64,000 nt of DNA from Chitinophagaceae bacterium. GTDB taxonomy: Bacteria; Bacteroidota; Bacteroidia; Chitinophagales; Chitinophagaceae. Below the pieces are notes generated by a model that ran no database searches, was not told the DNA's origin, and saw only the letters and a list, made by a program, of their open reading frames with translations. Shown piece after piece: positions 35,260 to 44,459 of this stretch; the first letter of the stretch is position 1, and every line of letters starts with the position of its first letter. A program made the position numbers and the translations under genes. The stretch spans positions 55,444 to 119,443 of the forward strand of contig CANGOX010000003.1 of the NCBI GenBank assembly GCA_947455605.1, given 5' to 3'.

Positions 35260-37482
35260 TTACCTTAATAGGGCTTTCGGTACCGGTTTCTCCAATAGAT
35301 ATTTATAAATAAACTTGGTTTTCAGATTCGTAAAGTGATTGCCTTTTGCCCCACCCCATCCATGCCTGCCGCCAGGGTAAAGCATGAATTCGAAATCCTT
35401 ACCCTTATCTTCCATTGCGCTGATGATCTGGATACTGTTCTGCATGTGCACATTATCATCACTGGTTCCGTGCACGATCTGCAACATGCCCTTGTATTTA
35501 TCAATATAGCTTAACACGCTGCTGCTTTTGTAGCCATCAGGATTATTCTGTGGGGTACCCATGTATCTTTCTGTGTAATGGGTATCGTATAAACTCCAGT
35601 CAGCAACCGTTCCGCCGGCCATTCCGTGTGTGAATACATCGGCGCCATAGGTTAATGCATACGCACTCATATATCCACCATAGCTGAATCCGGTAATGCA
35701 TATTTTAGAAGCATCTGCATGTCCGTTTGCAATAAACCATTTGGCCATGGTTTTATAATCGGCCATTTCCCAGAAACCTAAATTGTGGTACATATAGTTC
35801 ACACCTTCTTTACCAAAATGTCCACTGGCCCGGTGATCAAAAGCTACCTGTATCATCCCTTCATTGGCGTAGAACTGGCGGTTGGCATTCCATGACCAGG
35901 TATCCATTACAGTTCCTGCATTAGGGCCGCCATAGATACTGATCAGCATGGGATATTTTTTATTCGGATCCATATGTGCGGGCCAGGTTACCATAGCTGG
36001 CAGGTCGTACAAGCCATCTTCACTTTTGATACGGATGAGTTCTGTTTTAGCCAGGTCATAATTATCGATCTCCGGAGACCTCATATCACCCAGTTCTTTT
36101 ACAATTTTCCCTTTGTTATCAACCAAACTCATTTTAGTGGGTGAGTTGGCATTGCTGTAAGAAGTAACAAAATATTTTGCATTGGGAGAGAGATTGGTTT
36201 GTGCGTGATTATACTCTCCGAATGTTAAACGGGTTAATGCGGAACCATTGAATTTAACGCTGTAGAGATCTGTTCTCGCTGTATTCTCACGACTACGGCC
36301 TGTAAAATATACAGTCTCATTTTTCTCGTCAATAAAACGGATATTGGTTACGGTGAATTTTCCGGTTGTGATTGCATTCTTGAATGTGCCATCCATATTA
36401 TACATGTACAAATGATTCCAACCTGTTTTATCACTTTGGATGATCACACCTTTACCACTAGTTAAAAAGTTTAAACGGCCACCAACACGGTCTTCCAGAT
36501 CGATCCAGGTTTTTTGATTTTCTACATACCATTCTTTCTTACTGCCGTTGGTTCTGTTTACTTCATAAATTTTCAAAGTATTCTGATCACGGTTCATCCA
36601 GTACACCATTAACTGGTGTGTAAGTGGATGCCAGGTAGGCCAGCCGAAGTACTGATCGTCTTTCTCATTAAAATCTGCCCAGGTGGTAGAACCACCATCA
36701 GGATTAACCAGACCTATCTTTACTTCCGGATTTTTATCACCGGGTAAAGGGTATCGCGTTTGTTCAATATATCCATGTTGTCCTTCACTTACATAAATAG
36801 GGAACATAGGCACCATACTTTCATCAAAATGCATGTAAGCGATCTGCTTACTGTCTGGGCTCCACCAGAAAGCTCTGTAACGGGTGGCGCGTCCAAAGAT
36901 CTCTTCAAAATATACCCAACTTGCATAACCGTTCAAGGTTGTGAACGTGCCATCGGTTGTTAACTGGGTTTCTTTGTTGGTTGTTAGGTTATACGTATAT
37001 AGATTATTGTTCTTGGTATAGCCCACATAGTTACTGTCGGGAGAAAAAGTTGGATTTTTTTCCTCATCCTTATCATTCGTTAAGCGTTTCTCAACGCCGT
37101 TGCTTCGATAGTAGAGATCATTATCTCGAACGGAAACCGATTTGCCAGAAGTGGATTCTGCACCGCCGCCAAATCCACCTCTTCCACCACCACCGCGGCC
37201 GCCACCAAATCCACCGGCGTTGCCACCTTCTTTGGTTTCAGTAAAGGTGCCCGCTTTGATATCCAGAATATAATTCTTAGCTGTAGAATCCGGATGGATC
37301 TTTTGGTTGATGATCACATGTTCATCGTCTATCCATTTGATCACAGAGGGTAATGCGTTATAGAAATTTTTAGGCAGTTTGTTGGCCAGCAGGTCGTTAT
37401 TATCAAACTGCTTTTTCTGTGCCTGAACAGAGCTGATCGTTGCAGAGGCAAGCAACAGGAGCAGCCATCGGGAGGTTCTCAT
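35260..37482 (-). CDS. S9 family peptidase (dipeptidyl-peptidase IV type)
   Basis: 740 residues from ATG 37482 (MRTSRWLLLLLASATISSVQA signal region); the frame extends to 37614 through a repeat hairpin, so that start is rejected. An N-terminal eight-bladed propeller precedes an alpha/beta-hydrolase domain with nucleophile GFSYGGYMSAY (~598), HGTSDDNVH and GGRHGWG as Asp and His of the triad. DPP IV enzymes release X-Pro dipeptides. Residues ~86-107 are an unusual Gly/Arg-rich stretch (GGNAGGFGGGRGGGG...) in the first propeller part. Confidence 0.92.
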   Translation of the reverse strand: MRTSRWLLLLLASATISSVQAQKKQFDNNDLLANKLPKNFYNALPSVIKWIDDEHVIINQKIHPDSTAKNYILDIKAGTFTETKEGGNAGGFGGGRGGGGRGGFGGGAESTSGKSVSVRDNDLYYRSNGVEKRLTNDKDEEKNPTFSPDSNYVGYTKNNNLYTYNLTTNKETQLTTDGTFTTLNGYASWVYFEEIFGRATRYRAFWWSPDSKQIAYMHFDESMVPMFPIYVSEGQHGYIEQTRYPLPGDKNPEVKIGLVNPDGGSTTWADFNEKDDQYFGWPTWHPLTHQLMVYWMNRDQNTLKIYEVNRTNGSKKEWYVENQKTWIDLEDRVGGRLNFLTSGKGVIIQSDKTGWNHLYMYNMDGTFKNAITTGKFTVTNIRFIDEKNETVYFTGRSRENTARTDLYSVKFNGSALTRLTFGEYNHAQTNLSPNAKYFVTSYSNANSPTKMSLVDNKGKIVKELGDMRSPEIDNYDLAKTELIRIKSEDGLYDLPAMVTWPAHMDPNKKYPMLISIYGGPNAGTVMDTWSWNANRQFYANEGMIQVAFDHRASGHFGKEGVNYMYHNLGFWEMADYKTMAKWFIANGHADASKICITGFSYGGYMSAYALTYGADVFTHGMAGGTVADWSLYDTHYTERYMGTPQNNPDGYKSSSVLSYIDKYKGMLQIVHGTSDDNVHMQNSIQIISAMEDKGKDFEFMLYPGGRHGWGGAKGNHFTNLKTKFIYKYLLEKPVPKALLR

Positions 37483-37599
37483 GTGTTTAGTTTTAGGGTA
37501 GTGAAGATAAGGAACTGAGGGTGAAATACCGATGGGGAAGGCATATTTTACATGAATACGGTGAGCACCTTTGTTATTCGGTGAACGGAGTATTTTATG

Positions 37600-37654
37600 C
37601 ACGCAGAGGCGCAAAGGCGCAGTTAAGAAAACTGCGCCTTTGCGCCTCTGCGTG
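37600..37654. repeat. 25-bp perfect hairpin, GCAGAGGC period-8 repeat
   Basis: Arms 37600-37624 and 37630-37654 are exact complements around AAGAA. Each arm is period 8 (GCAGAGGC, GCAAAGGC, GCAG). It lies 7 bases after the leuS stop and creates the false N-terminal extension of the S9 gene. Confidence 0.88.
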
Positions 37655-37661
37655 AAAGATT

Positions 37662-40523
37662 TTATATCACCACATTGATCATCTTCCCCTTCACAAAAAT
37701 GATCTTCTTAGGCTCTTTGCCCTCTAGCCATTTCTGCACTACTTCGTTCGCGATAACGATAGGGTCAACCTCTGCTTGTGTAATATCAAGTGGCAGCGTA
37801 ATATTGGTGCGAACTTTACCATTAATACTCACCGGGTATTCCTTAGATGATTCAATTACATACTTCTCTTCAAATTTTGGATAGCCGGCATCCAGAACTG
37901 AACCTTTATTGCCCAATGCACCCCAGAGCTCTTCACTGATATGTGGTGCATACGGTGTGAGCATGATGAGTAAGGATTCCAGTACTTCCCGCTTATTACA
38001 TTTGAGATCAGCCAATTCATTTACACAGATCATGAATCCGCTTACGGCTGTATTGAAACTGTAACGTTCTGTATCATCTTCAATTTTCTTGATGCAGCGA
38101 TGTAATACTTTCAGTTCTTCAGGGGTAGCTTTTTCTTCATTCCATACTTTGCCCTTGATCTCATCAAAGAATAAACGCCATAGTTTTTTGAGGAAGCGGT
38201 GAACCCCTTCAATACCCTTGGTATCCCAGGGTTTGCTCTGGTCTACCGGGCCAAGGAACATCTCGTACATCCGGAAAGTATCGGCACCAAATTTATTAAC
38301 CAGTTCATCCGGATTTACCGTATTGAATTTGGATTTGGACATTTTCTCTACCTCTGAACCACAGATATATTTCCCGGCATCTAAAATGAATTCTGCCGCA
38401 GCATACTCGCCATTTCTCCACTTCTTAAAAGTTTCTATATCAAGTTCAACACCATCAACAAAATTTACATCTACTCTGATCGGATCTGTGTCTTCTATTT
38501 TATAAGCAGCCCCATCCAGCAATCCATGAGAAACAAATTTATTGGTGCCTTTTAAACGATATACAAATCTCGAACTTCCCTGTATCATCCCCTGGTTCAA
38601 CAATTTTCTGAATGGCTCATCAAAACTGATATGCCCCAGATCGCACAAGGCTTTGGTCCACATACGGCTGTATAATAAATGTCCCACAGCATGTTCAGTT
38701 CCGCCGATGTACAGGTCTACCTGGTTCCAGTAATCGCTTACTTTTCTATCGCAAAAGGTTTCGTTGTTATGTGGATCCATGTATCGGAGAAAATACCAGC
38801 TACTTCCGGCATACCCGGGCATGGTGTTTGTTTCGAGCACCCCGCCTGTTACCCCATCCTGACCTTCCCCTGGGAGGAGAAGGGATGCGTATTGATTTTT
38901 CCAATCTGATATGTTAGCTAATGGACCTTCACCATCGGGACCGGGACTATAGCTTTCTACTTCCGGCAATAAGAGAGGCAATTCTTTTTCATCTAAAGGA
39001 TAGGCGATTCCGTCTTTCCAAACAATCGGAAACGGCTCACCCCAATAGCGTTGGCGGCTGAATGCGGCATCACGCATTTTGTAATTCACTTTCTTTTTGC
39101 CAATGCCCATTTCTTCCAGTTTCTCATTCACAATTGCAATGGCATCACGCATCACCACGCCATTCAGAAATTCACTGTTCTCCAATTTGGCATCTTTGGT
39201 TGGATTGGCATCCACCCCATTATAATGTTCTCCAATAATATTGCTGATAGGTATATTAAAATGTTTCGCAAACCTATGGTCACGTTCATCACCACAAGGC
39301 ACACCCATAATGGCTCCGGTTCCGTAACCTGCCAGAACATACTCGGAGATCCAGATCGGAATTTGTTTTTGATTGAACGGATTTACAGCATAAGCACCTG
39401 TAAAACAACCGCTGATCTTTTTCTCCGCCTGCCTTTCACGGTCGCTGCGGCTTTTTACATAAGTGATGTATTCTTCTACCGCTTGCTTTTGATCAGGTGT
39501 TGTGATTTTTTCTATCAATTCATGTTCGGGGGCTACTACCATAAAGTCTACGCCAAAGATGGTATCGGGACGTGTAGTGTAGACCGTGAGTGGTGAGTTG
39601 TGAGTGCTGGGTTTGGCATTCACGTCTAACGATTGACGACTCACGATCACAAAGTCAATCTCGGCCCCATAAGATTTTCCGATCCAGTTGGTCTGCATTT
39701 CTTTCATGGCCTCGCTGAACTCGATCGTATCTAATCCAGACAATAAACGATCCGCATATTCAGTGATACGCAGATACCATTGACGTAGTTTCTTTTTTAC
39801 CACCGGATGTCCGCCACGCTCACTCACACCATTCACCACTTCATCATTGGCCAGCACAGTTCCCAAAGCCTCACACCAGTTTACTTCGCCATAACCACAA
39901 AAGGCAAGGCGATAGTTCATAAGAATGTCCTGCTTTTCTTTTTCAGAAAAAGCTTTCCATTTTTCAGCTGTAAATTTTATAGAGCCATCACCCGGACACT
40001 CATGTTTGGCATTCCCATTATTTTCAAACTCCACCACCAAAAGGGTTAAGCTTTCAGCCTTCTGCGTTAAACGATTGTAAAAACTATTAAAAAGTTGTAA
40101 GAAGATCCACTGCGTCCACTTATAATAACCAGGCTCACAGGTACGAACTTCACGATCCCAGTCGAAACAAAAGCCTATGTTATCAAGTTGTCCGCGAAAA
40201 TTATCAATATTCTGCGCCGTGCTTTTGGCAGGATGTACACCATGTTCAATGGCATATTGTTCTGCCGGCAGTCCGAATGCATCATACCCCATAGGGTGTA
40301 ATACATTAAAGCCCTTCAACCTTTTAAAGCGGCTGTAAATATCTGAAGCGATATAGCCCAGCGGATGTCCTACGTGCAACCCTGCCCCACTTGGGTAAGG
40401 GAACATATCCAACACATAAAATTTGGGTTTGCTGCTTTCATTGCTAACCTTATAAGCACCGGATTCTTTCCAGTGCGCCTGCCATTTTTTCTCTATGTCT
40501 CTGAAGTTGTATTCCATACCCAT
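37662..40523 (-). CDS. leuS: leucyl-tRNA synthetase with repeat-derived insertions
   Basis: 953 residues. HIGH-type motif PYPSGAGLHVGHPLGY (~43-58), zinc-type and editing (CP1) region with TVYTTRPDTIFGVDF, and KMSKS (~726). It charges tRNA-Leu and edits mischarged norvaline or isoleucine. Two stretches look repeat-derived: residues ~293-313 (SRQSLDVNAKPSTHNSPLT) just before the editing-domain motif, encoded by facing CGTGAGT-type heptamers, and residues ~545-563 (SLLLPGEGQDGVTGGV) before ETNTMPGYAGSSWYF, encoded by a CCCC..GGGG-type repeat. Both are in frame, at surface-loop positions. Promoter and a ~180-base leader with further arrays lie upstream. Confidence 0.95.
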   Translation of the reverse strand: MGMEYNFRDIEKKWQAHWKESGAYKVSNESSKPKFYVLDMFPYPSGAGLHVGHPLGYIASDIYSRFKRLKGFNVLHPMGYDAFGLPAEQYAIEHGVHPAKSTAQNIDNFRGQLDNIGFCFDWDREVRTCEPGYYKWTQWIFLQLFNSFYNRLTQKAESLTLLVVEFENNGNAKHECPGDGSIKFTAEKWKAFSEKEKQDILMNYRLAFCGYGEVNWCEALGTVLANDEVVNGVSERGGHPVVKKKLRQWYLRITEYADRLLSGLDTIEFSEAMKEMQTNWIGKSYGAEIDFVIVSRQSLDVNAKPSTHNSPLTVYTTRPDTIFGVDFMVVAPEHELIEKITTPDQKQAVEEYITYVKSRSDRERQAEKKISGCFTGAYAVNPFNQKQIPIWISEYVLAGYGTGAIMGVPCGDERDHRFAKHFNIPISNIIGEHYNGVDANPTKDAKLENSEFLNGVVMRDAIAIVNEKLEEMGIGKKKVNYKMRDAAFSRQRYWGEPFPIVWKDGIAYPLDEKELPLLLPEVESYSPGPDGEGPLANISDWKNQYASLLLPGEGQDGVTGGVLETNTMPGYAGSSWYFLRYMDPHNNETFCDRKVSDYWNQVDLYIGGTEHAVGHLLYSRMWTKALCDLGHISFDEPFRKLLNQGMIQGSSRFVYRLKGTNKFVSHGLLDGAAYKIEDTDPIRVDVNFVDGVELDIETFKKWRNGEYAAAEFILDAGKYICGSEVEKMSKSKFNTVNPDELVNKFGADTFRMYEMFLGPVDQSKPWDTKGIEGVHRFLKKLWRLFFDEIKGKVWNEEKATPEELKVLHRCIKKIEDDTERYSFNTAVSGFMICVNELADLKCNKREVLESLLIMLTPYAPHISEELWGALGNKGSVLDAGYPKFEEKYVIESSKEYPVSINGKVRTNITLPLDITQAEVDPIVIANEVVQKWLEGKEPKKIIFVKGKMINVVI
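38836..38889. repeat. CCTCC-GGGAGG type repeat inside leuS
   Basis: Contains CCTTCCCCTGGGAGGAGAAGG, a short palindromic G/C repeat of the same kind as 42175-42200. Translated as LLLPGEGQDGVTGG in LeuRS, a sequence not expected between NWK..YA and ETNTMPG. Confidence 0.55.
39585..39645. repeat. heptamer hairpin inside leuS (arms 39585-39605 and 39618-39645)
   Basis: Left units CGTGAGT, GGTGAGT, TGTGAGT; right units on the minus strand CGTGAGT, CGTCAAT, CGTTAGA, CGTGAAT. The leuS frame is kept. Confidence 0.82.
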
Positions 40524-40710
40524 GCCCTTGAAGGGCTTTATTTTAGATGATGACTTTTTAAATTTTGAATATCGAACAAGGAATCATGAATTTTGAAGGA
40601 GCAGAAATTGATCAAAGAAGGTAAATTCCAAAATTTCCCAATTCCAAAATTCCAAAATCAACGAATCCTAACATTCCTTTAACCGGATTCCTCACGGAAT
40701 GCCCTATTTT

Positions 40711-40742
40711 CAAATGTAAAATCAATGTTAGAATGGCTGCAA
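40711..40742 (-). promoter_or_regulatory. leuS promoter
   Basis: Minus strand: -33 TTG (40740-40742) and -7 TACATTTG (40711-40718), spacing 21. It implies a leader of about 180 bases that contains both repeat arrays. Confidence 0.65.
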
Positions 40743-40768
40743 ATGTAAGTGTTTAGGCTTCAAAACCG

Positions 40769-40776
40769 TACATTTG
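40769..40776 (+). promoter_or_regulatory. ftsX -7 element TACATTTG
   Basis: Exact TAnnTTTG on the plus strand, 49 bases before ATG 40826. No exact TTG at the right distance. Confidence 0.55.
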
Positions 40777-40825
40777 CCCTAAGCCCCGCAACGGGGAAAA
40801 GGCATTTATATTAAAAATATTTAGC

Positions 40826-41701
40826 ATGGCGATCATCGGGAAAGCATCATTAAAACGCAGCAAGCCCAATTACATTTACAGTATTGTGGGTGTGGCACTG
40901 GTTTTATTGATCATGGGTATCATGGGCTGGTTCTTTCTGAATATCAATTCAGTGGGTAATGCCTTTAAAGAAGATATCCGCCTGAGTGCCTATCTGCGTA
41001 CCCTGAACAAGGATACGATCGGCCAGATCCAGCTCTATATTTCCAAACAGTCTTTTGCGAAAAATGTGACCTATGTAGACAAGAACACAGCCAAGCAGAT
41101 CTGGAACAAAGAGAACAATGAAGACTGGGCCAAGATCCTTGATGTGAATCCTTTACCCGAGAGTATTGATTTTTATGCAAAGGCTGAATATGTGAATACC
41201 GATAGCCTTTCCAAAATATCCGCTAACCTGATGGCGGCTTATGGCGACCAGATTACAGAAATCCAATACCCAAAAAGTCTGGTAAGTAATCTGAATGAGC
41301 GGGCATCCAAATTAGGCCTGATCTTTCTGGTAGTGGCCATTATTCTTTGTTTGATCGTTACTTTCAGTATTGACAATACGATAAGACTGGCCATGTTTAG
41401 TAACCGTTTTTTAATTAAGACCATGCAAATGGTGGGTGCAACCAGGAGTTTTATCGCCCGTCCGTTGGGCATACGCGCATTGATCAACGGATTGATCAGT
41501 TCCGGTATTGCCATCATTTTGCTGTTTTCCATTATCGGCTGGGCCGAGAGCCAGTTCCCTCAATTAAAAGTGATCCGCGATACGAAACTGACCATTATTC
41601 TTTTTGGTGGATTGATCTTGCTGGGCGTGGGCATTTCGGTATATAGTACCCACAGGAGTGTGATGAAATATCTGAAAATGAAACTGGACGAACTGTATTA
41701 G
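40826..41701 (+). CDS. ftsX: FtsX: cell-division ABC transporter permease-like protein
   Basis: 291 residues with four membrane helices (~20-42, 168-190, 222-245, 260-282) and a large extracytoplasmic domain after the first, as in FtsX. With FtsE it transmits ATP hydrolysis to periplasmic peptidoglycan hydrolases at the septum; ftsE is not adjacent. Context ftsX-DUF3098-uppP is typical for Bacteroidota. A 25-bp perfect heptamer hairpin starts 3 bases after the stop. Confidence 0.92.
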   Translation: MAIIGKASLKRSKPNYIYSIVGVALVLLIMGIMGWFFLNINSVGNAFKEDIRLSAYLRTLNKDTIGQIQLYISKQSFAKNVTYVDKNTAKQIWNKENNEDWAKILDVNPLPESIDFYAKAEYVNTDSLSKISANLMAAYGDQITEIQYPKSLVSNLNERASKLGLIFLVVAIILCLIVTFSIDNTIRLAMFSNRFLIKTMQMVGATRSFIARPLGIRALINGLISSGIAIILLFSIIGWAESQFPQLKVIRDTKLTIILFGGLILLGVGISVYSTHRSVMKYLKMKLDELY

Positions 41702-41704
41702 AAA

Positions 41705-41769
41705 AGTCTGGAGTCTGGAGTTGGGAGTCAGGAGTGTTTTTTATGACTCCCAACTCCAGACTCCAGACT
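41705..41769. repeat. perfect 25-bp heptamer hairpin, AGTCTGG family
   Basis: Arms 41705-41729 and 41745-41769 are exact complements: AGTCTGG, AGTCTGG, AGTTGGG, AGTC. The loop contains AGGAGT plus a T-run, so it may also terminate transcription. Confidence 0.92.
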
Positions 41770-41802
41770 AAAAAAGCTATCTTACAACTTTAAAAAACCT
41801 AT

Positions 41803-42054
41803 ATGAGCGAGCGTAAACAACAAAATGTAGATTCTACTTTATTTACCAAAGAAAATTATACCTGGATGCTGATCGGTGGTGTAGTGATCGCTTTGGCTAT
41901 GTTGCTGATGAGTGGCGGAAAGAGCACTGATCCAAAAGTATTCGACACTAAAGAAGTATACAGTGCCACCCGTATTACCCTTGCCCCTATCCTGTTTATT
42001 CTGGGGTTGATGATTGAAGTGTATGCCATCTTTAAAAAACCCAAAGCAGCTTAA
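41803..42054 (+). CDS. DUF3098 membrane protein
   Basis: 83 residues, two membrane helices (~24-41 and ~62-78) with the segment GGKSTDPKVFDTKEVYSATRITLAP between them, the DUF3098 signature. Function unknown; conserved between ftsX and uppP in Bacteroidota, which hints at a cell-envelope role. Confidence 0.9.
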   Translation: MSERKQQNVDSTLFTKENYTWMLIGGVVIALAMLLMSGGKSTDPKVFDTKEVYSATRITLAPILFILGLMIEVYAIFKKPKAA

Positions 42055-42057
42055 GAA

Positions 42058-42118
42058 AGTTTTGAGTCTGTAGTTTATTGTCTAAAGTCATTAGGCGGTG
42101 CCAGGCACCGCTTTTTTT
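42058..42118 (+). terminator. heptamer array followed by an intrinsic terminator
   Basis: After the DUF3098 stop come AGTTTTG, AGTCTGT, AGTTTAT, TGTCTAA, AGTCATT (42058-42092), then GCGGTG-CCAGG-CACCGC and seven T's (42095-42118). Confidence 0.8.
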
Positions 42119-42174
42119 ATGTGCACTACTATTTCTTGATTTTCCTCCCAACAATATAAGCTCTCAAAAGATAT

Positions 42175-42200
42175 CCCCTCCTGGGAGGGGTGGGGGTGGG
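42175..42200. repeat. CCCCTC-GAGGGG hairpin with G-rich tail
   Basis: CCCCTC (42175-42180) pairs with GAGGGG (42185-42190), followed by TGGGGGTGGG. Same G/C repeat type as inside leuS. Confidence 0.6.
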
Positions 42201-42306
42201 TAACAAGGTTCAAAAGAACCGCGAATTCAATCTTTCCCACTATCTTTATTAACCCCGTTTATATACCCATTGTGGTACGGTACGGGTAAACGCAAACCAA
42301 ACTAAT

Positions 42307-43104
42307 ATGACGATTTTTCAAACCCTAGTTATTGCCATTGTTGAAGGATTAACTGAATTTCTGCCCATCTCCTCCACCGGGCACATGATCATCACCAGTT
42401 CCATCCTTGGCATTGCGGCCGACCCCTTCACCAAATTATTTGAAGTGGCCATCCAGCTGGGTGCTATTTTATCGGTGGTTGTATTGTACTGGAAAAAATT
42501 CTTTCCCCTAAACCGCTTTAACTTTTATATCAAACTGATCGTTGCCGTTATACCGGCTTTGGCATTGGGGGCTATTTTTTCAAAGAAGATTGATGCACTA
42601 CTGGAAAGTCCTTTAACAGTATCGGTTACTATGTTAATAGGCGGGTTGATCTTATTATTCATTGATAAACTGTTTCAGCAACCCACTGTTGAAAAAGAAG
42701 AGAATATCAGCCTGTCAAAGGCATTCACCATTGGTATTTGGCAATGCCTGGCCATGATCCCCGGCACCAGCCGCAGTGCCGCAAGTATCATTGGCGGTAT
42801 GCAACAAAAATTGACCCGTAACCTTGCAGCCGAATTTTCATTTTTTTTAGCAGTGCCTACGATGGCCGCTGCCACAGGTTATAAATTATTAAAAGCCTGG
42901 AAAGAAAATCCGGAACTCTTAAAAAACAAAGACAATCTGATCGCGCTAGGCCTTGGAAATATTGTAGCTTTTATAGTAGCTATGCTCGCCATCAAATTCT
43001 TTATCGGCTTTCTCCAGAAACATGGCTTCAAACTCTTTGGCTGGTACCGCGTGATCGTTGGAGCTGTATTATTAGCTTTAGTACTAACCGGCTACCTCAA
43101 ATAA
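42307..43104 (+). CDS. uppP: UppP: undecaprenyl-diphosphate phosphatase
   Basis: 265 residues, about seven membrane helices. The two catalytic motifs are present: [15 protein letters not shown] (~15-29) and [13 protein letters not shown] (~155-167). It recycles the C55 lipid carrier used for peptidoglycan and polysaccharide export. The stop directly abuts an AATTACT heptamer array and the MFS gene starts 38 bases later. Confidence 0.97.
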   Translation: MTIFQTLVIAIVEGLTEFLPISSTGHMIITSSILGIAADPFTKLFEVAIQLGAILSVVVLYWKKFFPLNRFNFYIKLIVAVIPALALGAIFSKKIDALLESPLTVSVTMLIGGLILLFIDKLFQQPTVEKEENISLSKAFTIGIWQCLAMIPGTSRSAASIIGGMQQKLTRNLAAEFSFFLAVPTMAAATGYKLLKAWKENPELLKNKDNLIALGLGNIVAFIVAMLAIKFFIGFLQKHGFKLFGWYRVIVGAVLLALVLTGYLK

Positions 43105-43137
43105 TTTCTAATTACTAATTATTAATTACTAATTGGT
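43103..43137 (+). repeat. A/T-rich heptamer array, AATTACT family
   Basis: Period 7: AATTTCT, AATTACT, AATTATT, AATTACT, AATTGGT, starting inside the uppP stop codon (TAA 43102-43104) and ending 5 bases before the next ATG. Confidence 0.85.
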
Positions 43138-43142
43138 TTCCC

Positions 43143-44459
43143 ATGAAGACTGCACCTAAAAAAGTAATCAACGGCTGGGCCATGTACGATTGGGCCAACA
43201 GCGTGTACAATCTGGTGATCACATCTACCATTTTCCCCGCCTATTACGAAGCGGTTACCGGTGATGGAAATGATGCCACATCCAACGATACAGTGCATTT
43301 ATTCGGAAGAGAGTTTGTAAATACCTCCTTATACAATTATGCATTGGGCATTGCTTTTTTAATTGTGGCCATCATGTCGCCATTACTTTCTTCTATAGCA
43401 GACTATAAAGGCAATAAAAAAAGTTTCCTGTTCTTCTTCTGCACCATGGGCAGTATAGCCTGTAGTGCTATGTATTTTTACGACAAGACCAATCTTGCCT
43501 ATGGCCTGCTCTGTTTGATCATTGCCTGCGTGGGTTTCTGGAGCAGTCTGGTTTTCTATAATTCTTATTTGCCCGAGATTGCCGCACCGGAAGACCAGGA
43601 TCGTATAAGTGCCAAAGGATTTGCCATGGGTTATATTGGCAGTGTGATCTTACAGATCATCTGTTTTGTATTTGTTTTAAAACCAGACCTGTTCGGTATC
43701 ACCACAGGTAAGGCTTCACAGGTTTCTTTTTTACTGGTAGGTGTCTGGTGGTGGGGCTTCGGTCAATTCTCACTGGCCCGCCTACCCAAGGGAACCCCTA
43801 TTGAACAAACAGGCGATCGTGGCAATGTATTTACGCATGGATACAAGGAACTCAATAAGGTCTGGAAACAGTTAACGCATCTCCCTGTACTGAAAAAGTA
43901 TTTAGGTGCTTTCTTCTTCTATAATATGGGCGTACAAACGGTCATGCTGGCCGCTACCTTATATGGAAAGAGTGAATTGAATATCCCCACAACCAATCTC
44001 ATCATCGCCATTCTGATCATTCAGCTGGTAGCCATACCCGGTGCTTATCTGATCGCAAAACTGTCGGAGAAGATCGGCAATTTTCGTGCATTGATGATCA
44101 CCGTGTCTATCTGGATCGTTTTATGCGTGATAGGTTATCTGTTACCCAAAGATGGTATCAATGAATTTTATGGTCTGGCCGTATTGGTAGGTTTTGTGAT
44201 GGGTGGCATTCAATCACTCAGCCGTAGTACTTATGCCAAACTCATGCCTGAAACCAAGGACACCACTTCTTTCTTCAGTTTTTACGATGTAACAGAAAAG
44301 ATCGCGATCGTAATTGGCATGTTCAGTTTTGGATATATTAATGAATACACAGGCTCACAAAGAAATTCGGTGCTGGCATTGGTGGTTTTCTTTGTGATCG
44401 GGCTGATACTACTGATCTTTGCTTCGGCATCTCAAAACAAAAAAGCAGCAGTACACTAA
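43143..44459 (+). CDS. MFS transporter, UMF1/Atg22-like
   Basis: 438 residues, about twelve membrane helices. The start MKTAPKKVINGWAMYDWANSVYN and the loop SYLPEIAAPEDQDRISAKGFAMGYIG are hallmarks of the UMF1 (Atg22-like) branch of the major facilitator superfamily, proposed efflux transporters of amino acids or similar solutes. Its stop overlaps the start region of the MBL gene by one base (TAATGATG), so the two are translationally coupled. Confidence 0.9.
   Translation: MKTAPKKVINGWAMYDWANSVYNLVITSTIFPAYYEAVTGDGNDATSNDTVHLFGREFVNTSLYNYALGIAFLIVAIMSPLLSSIADYKGNKKSFLFFFCTMGSIACSAMYFYDKTNLAYGLLCLIIACVGFWSSLVFYNSYLPEIAAPEDQDRISAKGFAMGYIGSVILQIICFVFVLKPDLFGITTGKASQVSFLLVGVWWWGFGQFSLARLPKGTPIEQTGDRGNVFTHGYKELNKVWKQLTHLPVLKKYLGAFFFYNMGVQTVMLAATLYGKSELNIPTTNLIIAILIIQLVAIPGAYLIAKLSEKIGNFRALMITVSIWIVLCVIGYLLPKDGINEFYGLAVLVGFVMGGIQSLSRSTYAKLMPETKDTTSFFSFYDVTEKIAIVIGMFSFGYINEYTGSQRNSVLALVVFFVIGLILLIFASASQNKKAAVH

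Larger units (their letters stand above)
40524..40825. other. divergent leuS-ftsX regulatory gap with two repeat arrays
   Basis: This 302-base gap holds a GAATATC-type heptamer array (40560-40600: AAATTTT, GAATATC, GAACAAG, GAATCAT, GAATTTT) and a period-8 array (40624-40671: AATTCCAA, AATTTCCC, AATTCCAA, AATTCCAA, AATCAACG, AATCCTAA), both in the leuS leader. Then come the leuS promoter, the ftsX promoter, and a small CCCCGCAACGGGG hairpin (~40785-40797). No ORF of interest. Confidence 0.8.

Noticed and set aside
39051..39596. 181-codon frame opposite leuS
   Set aside because: Fully inside leuS on the other strand, no recognisable features.
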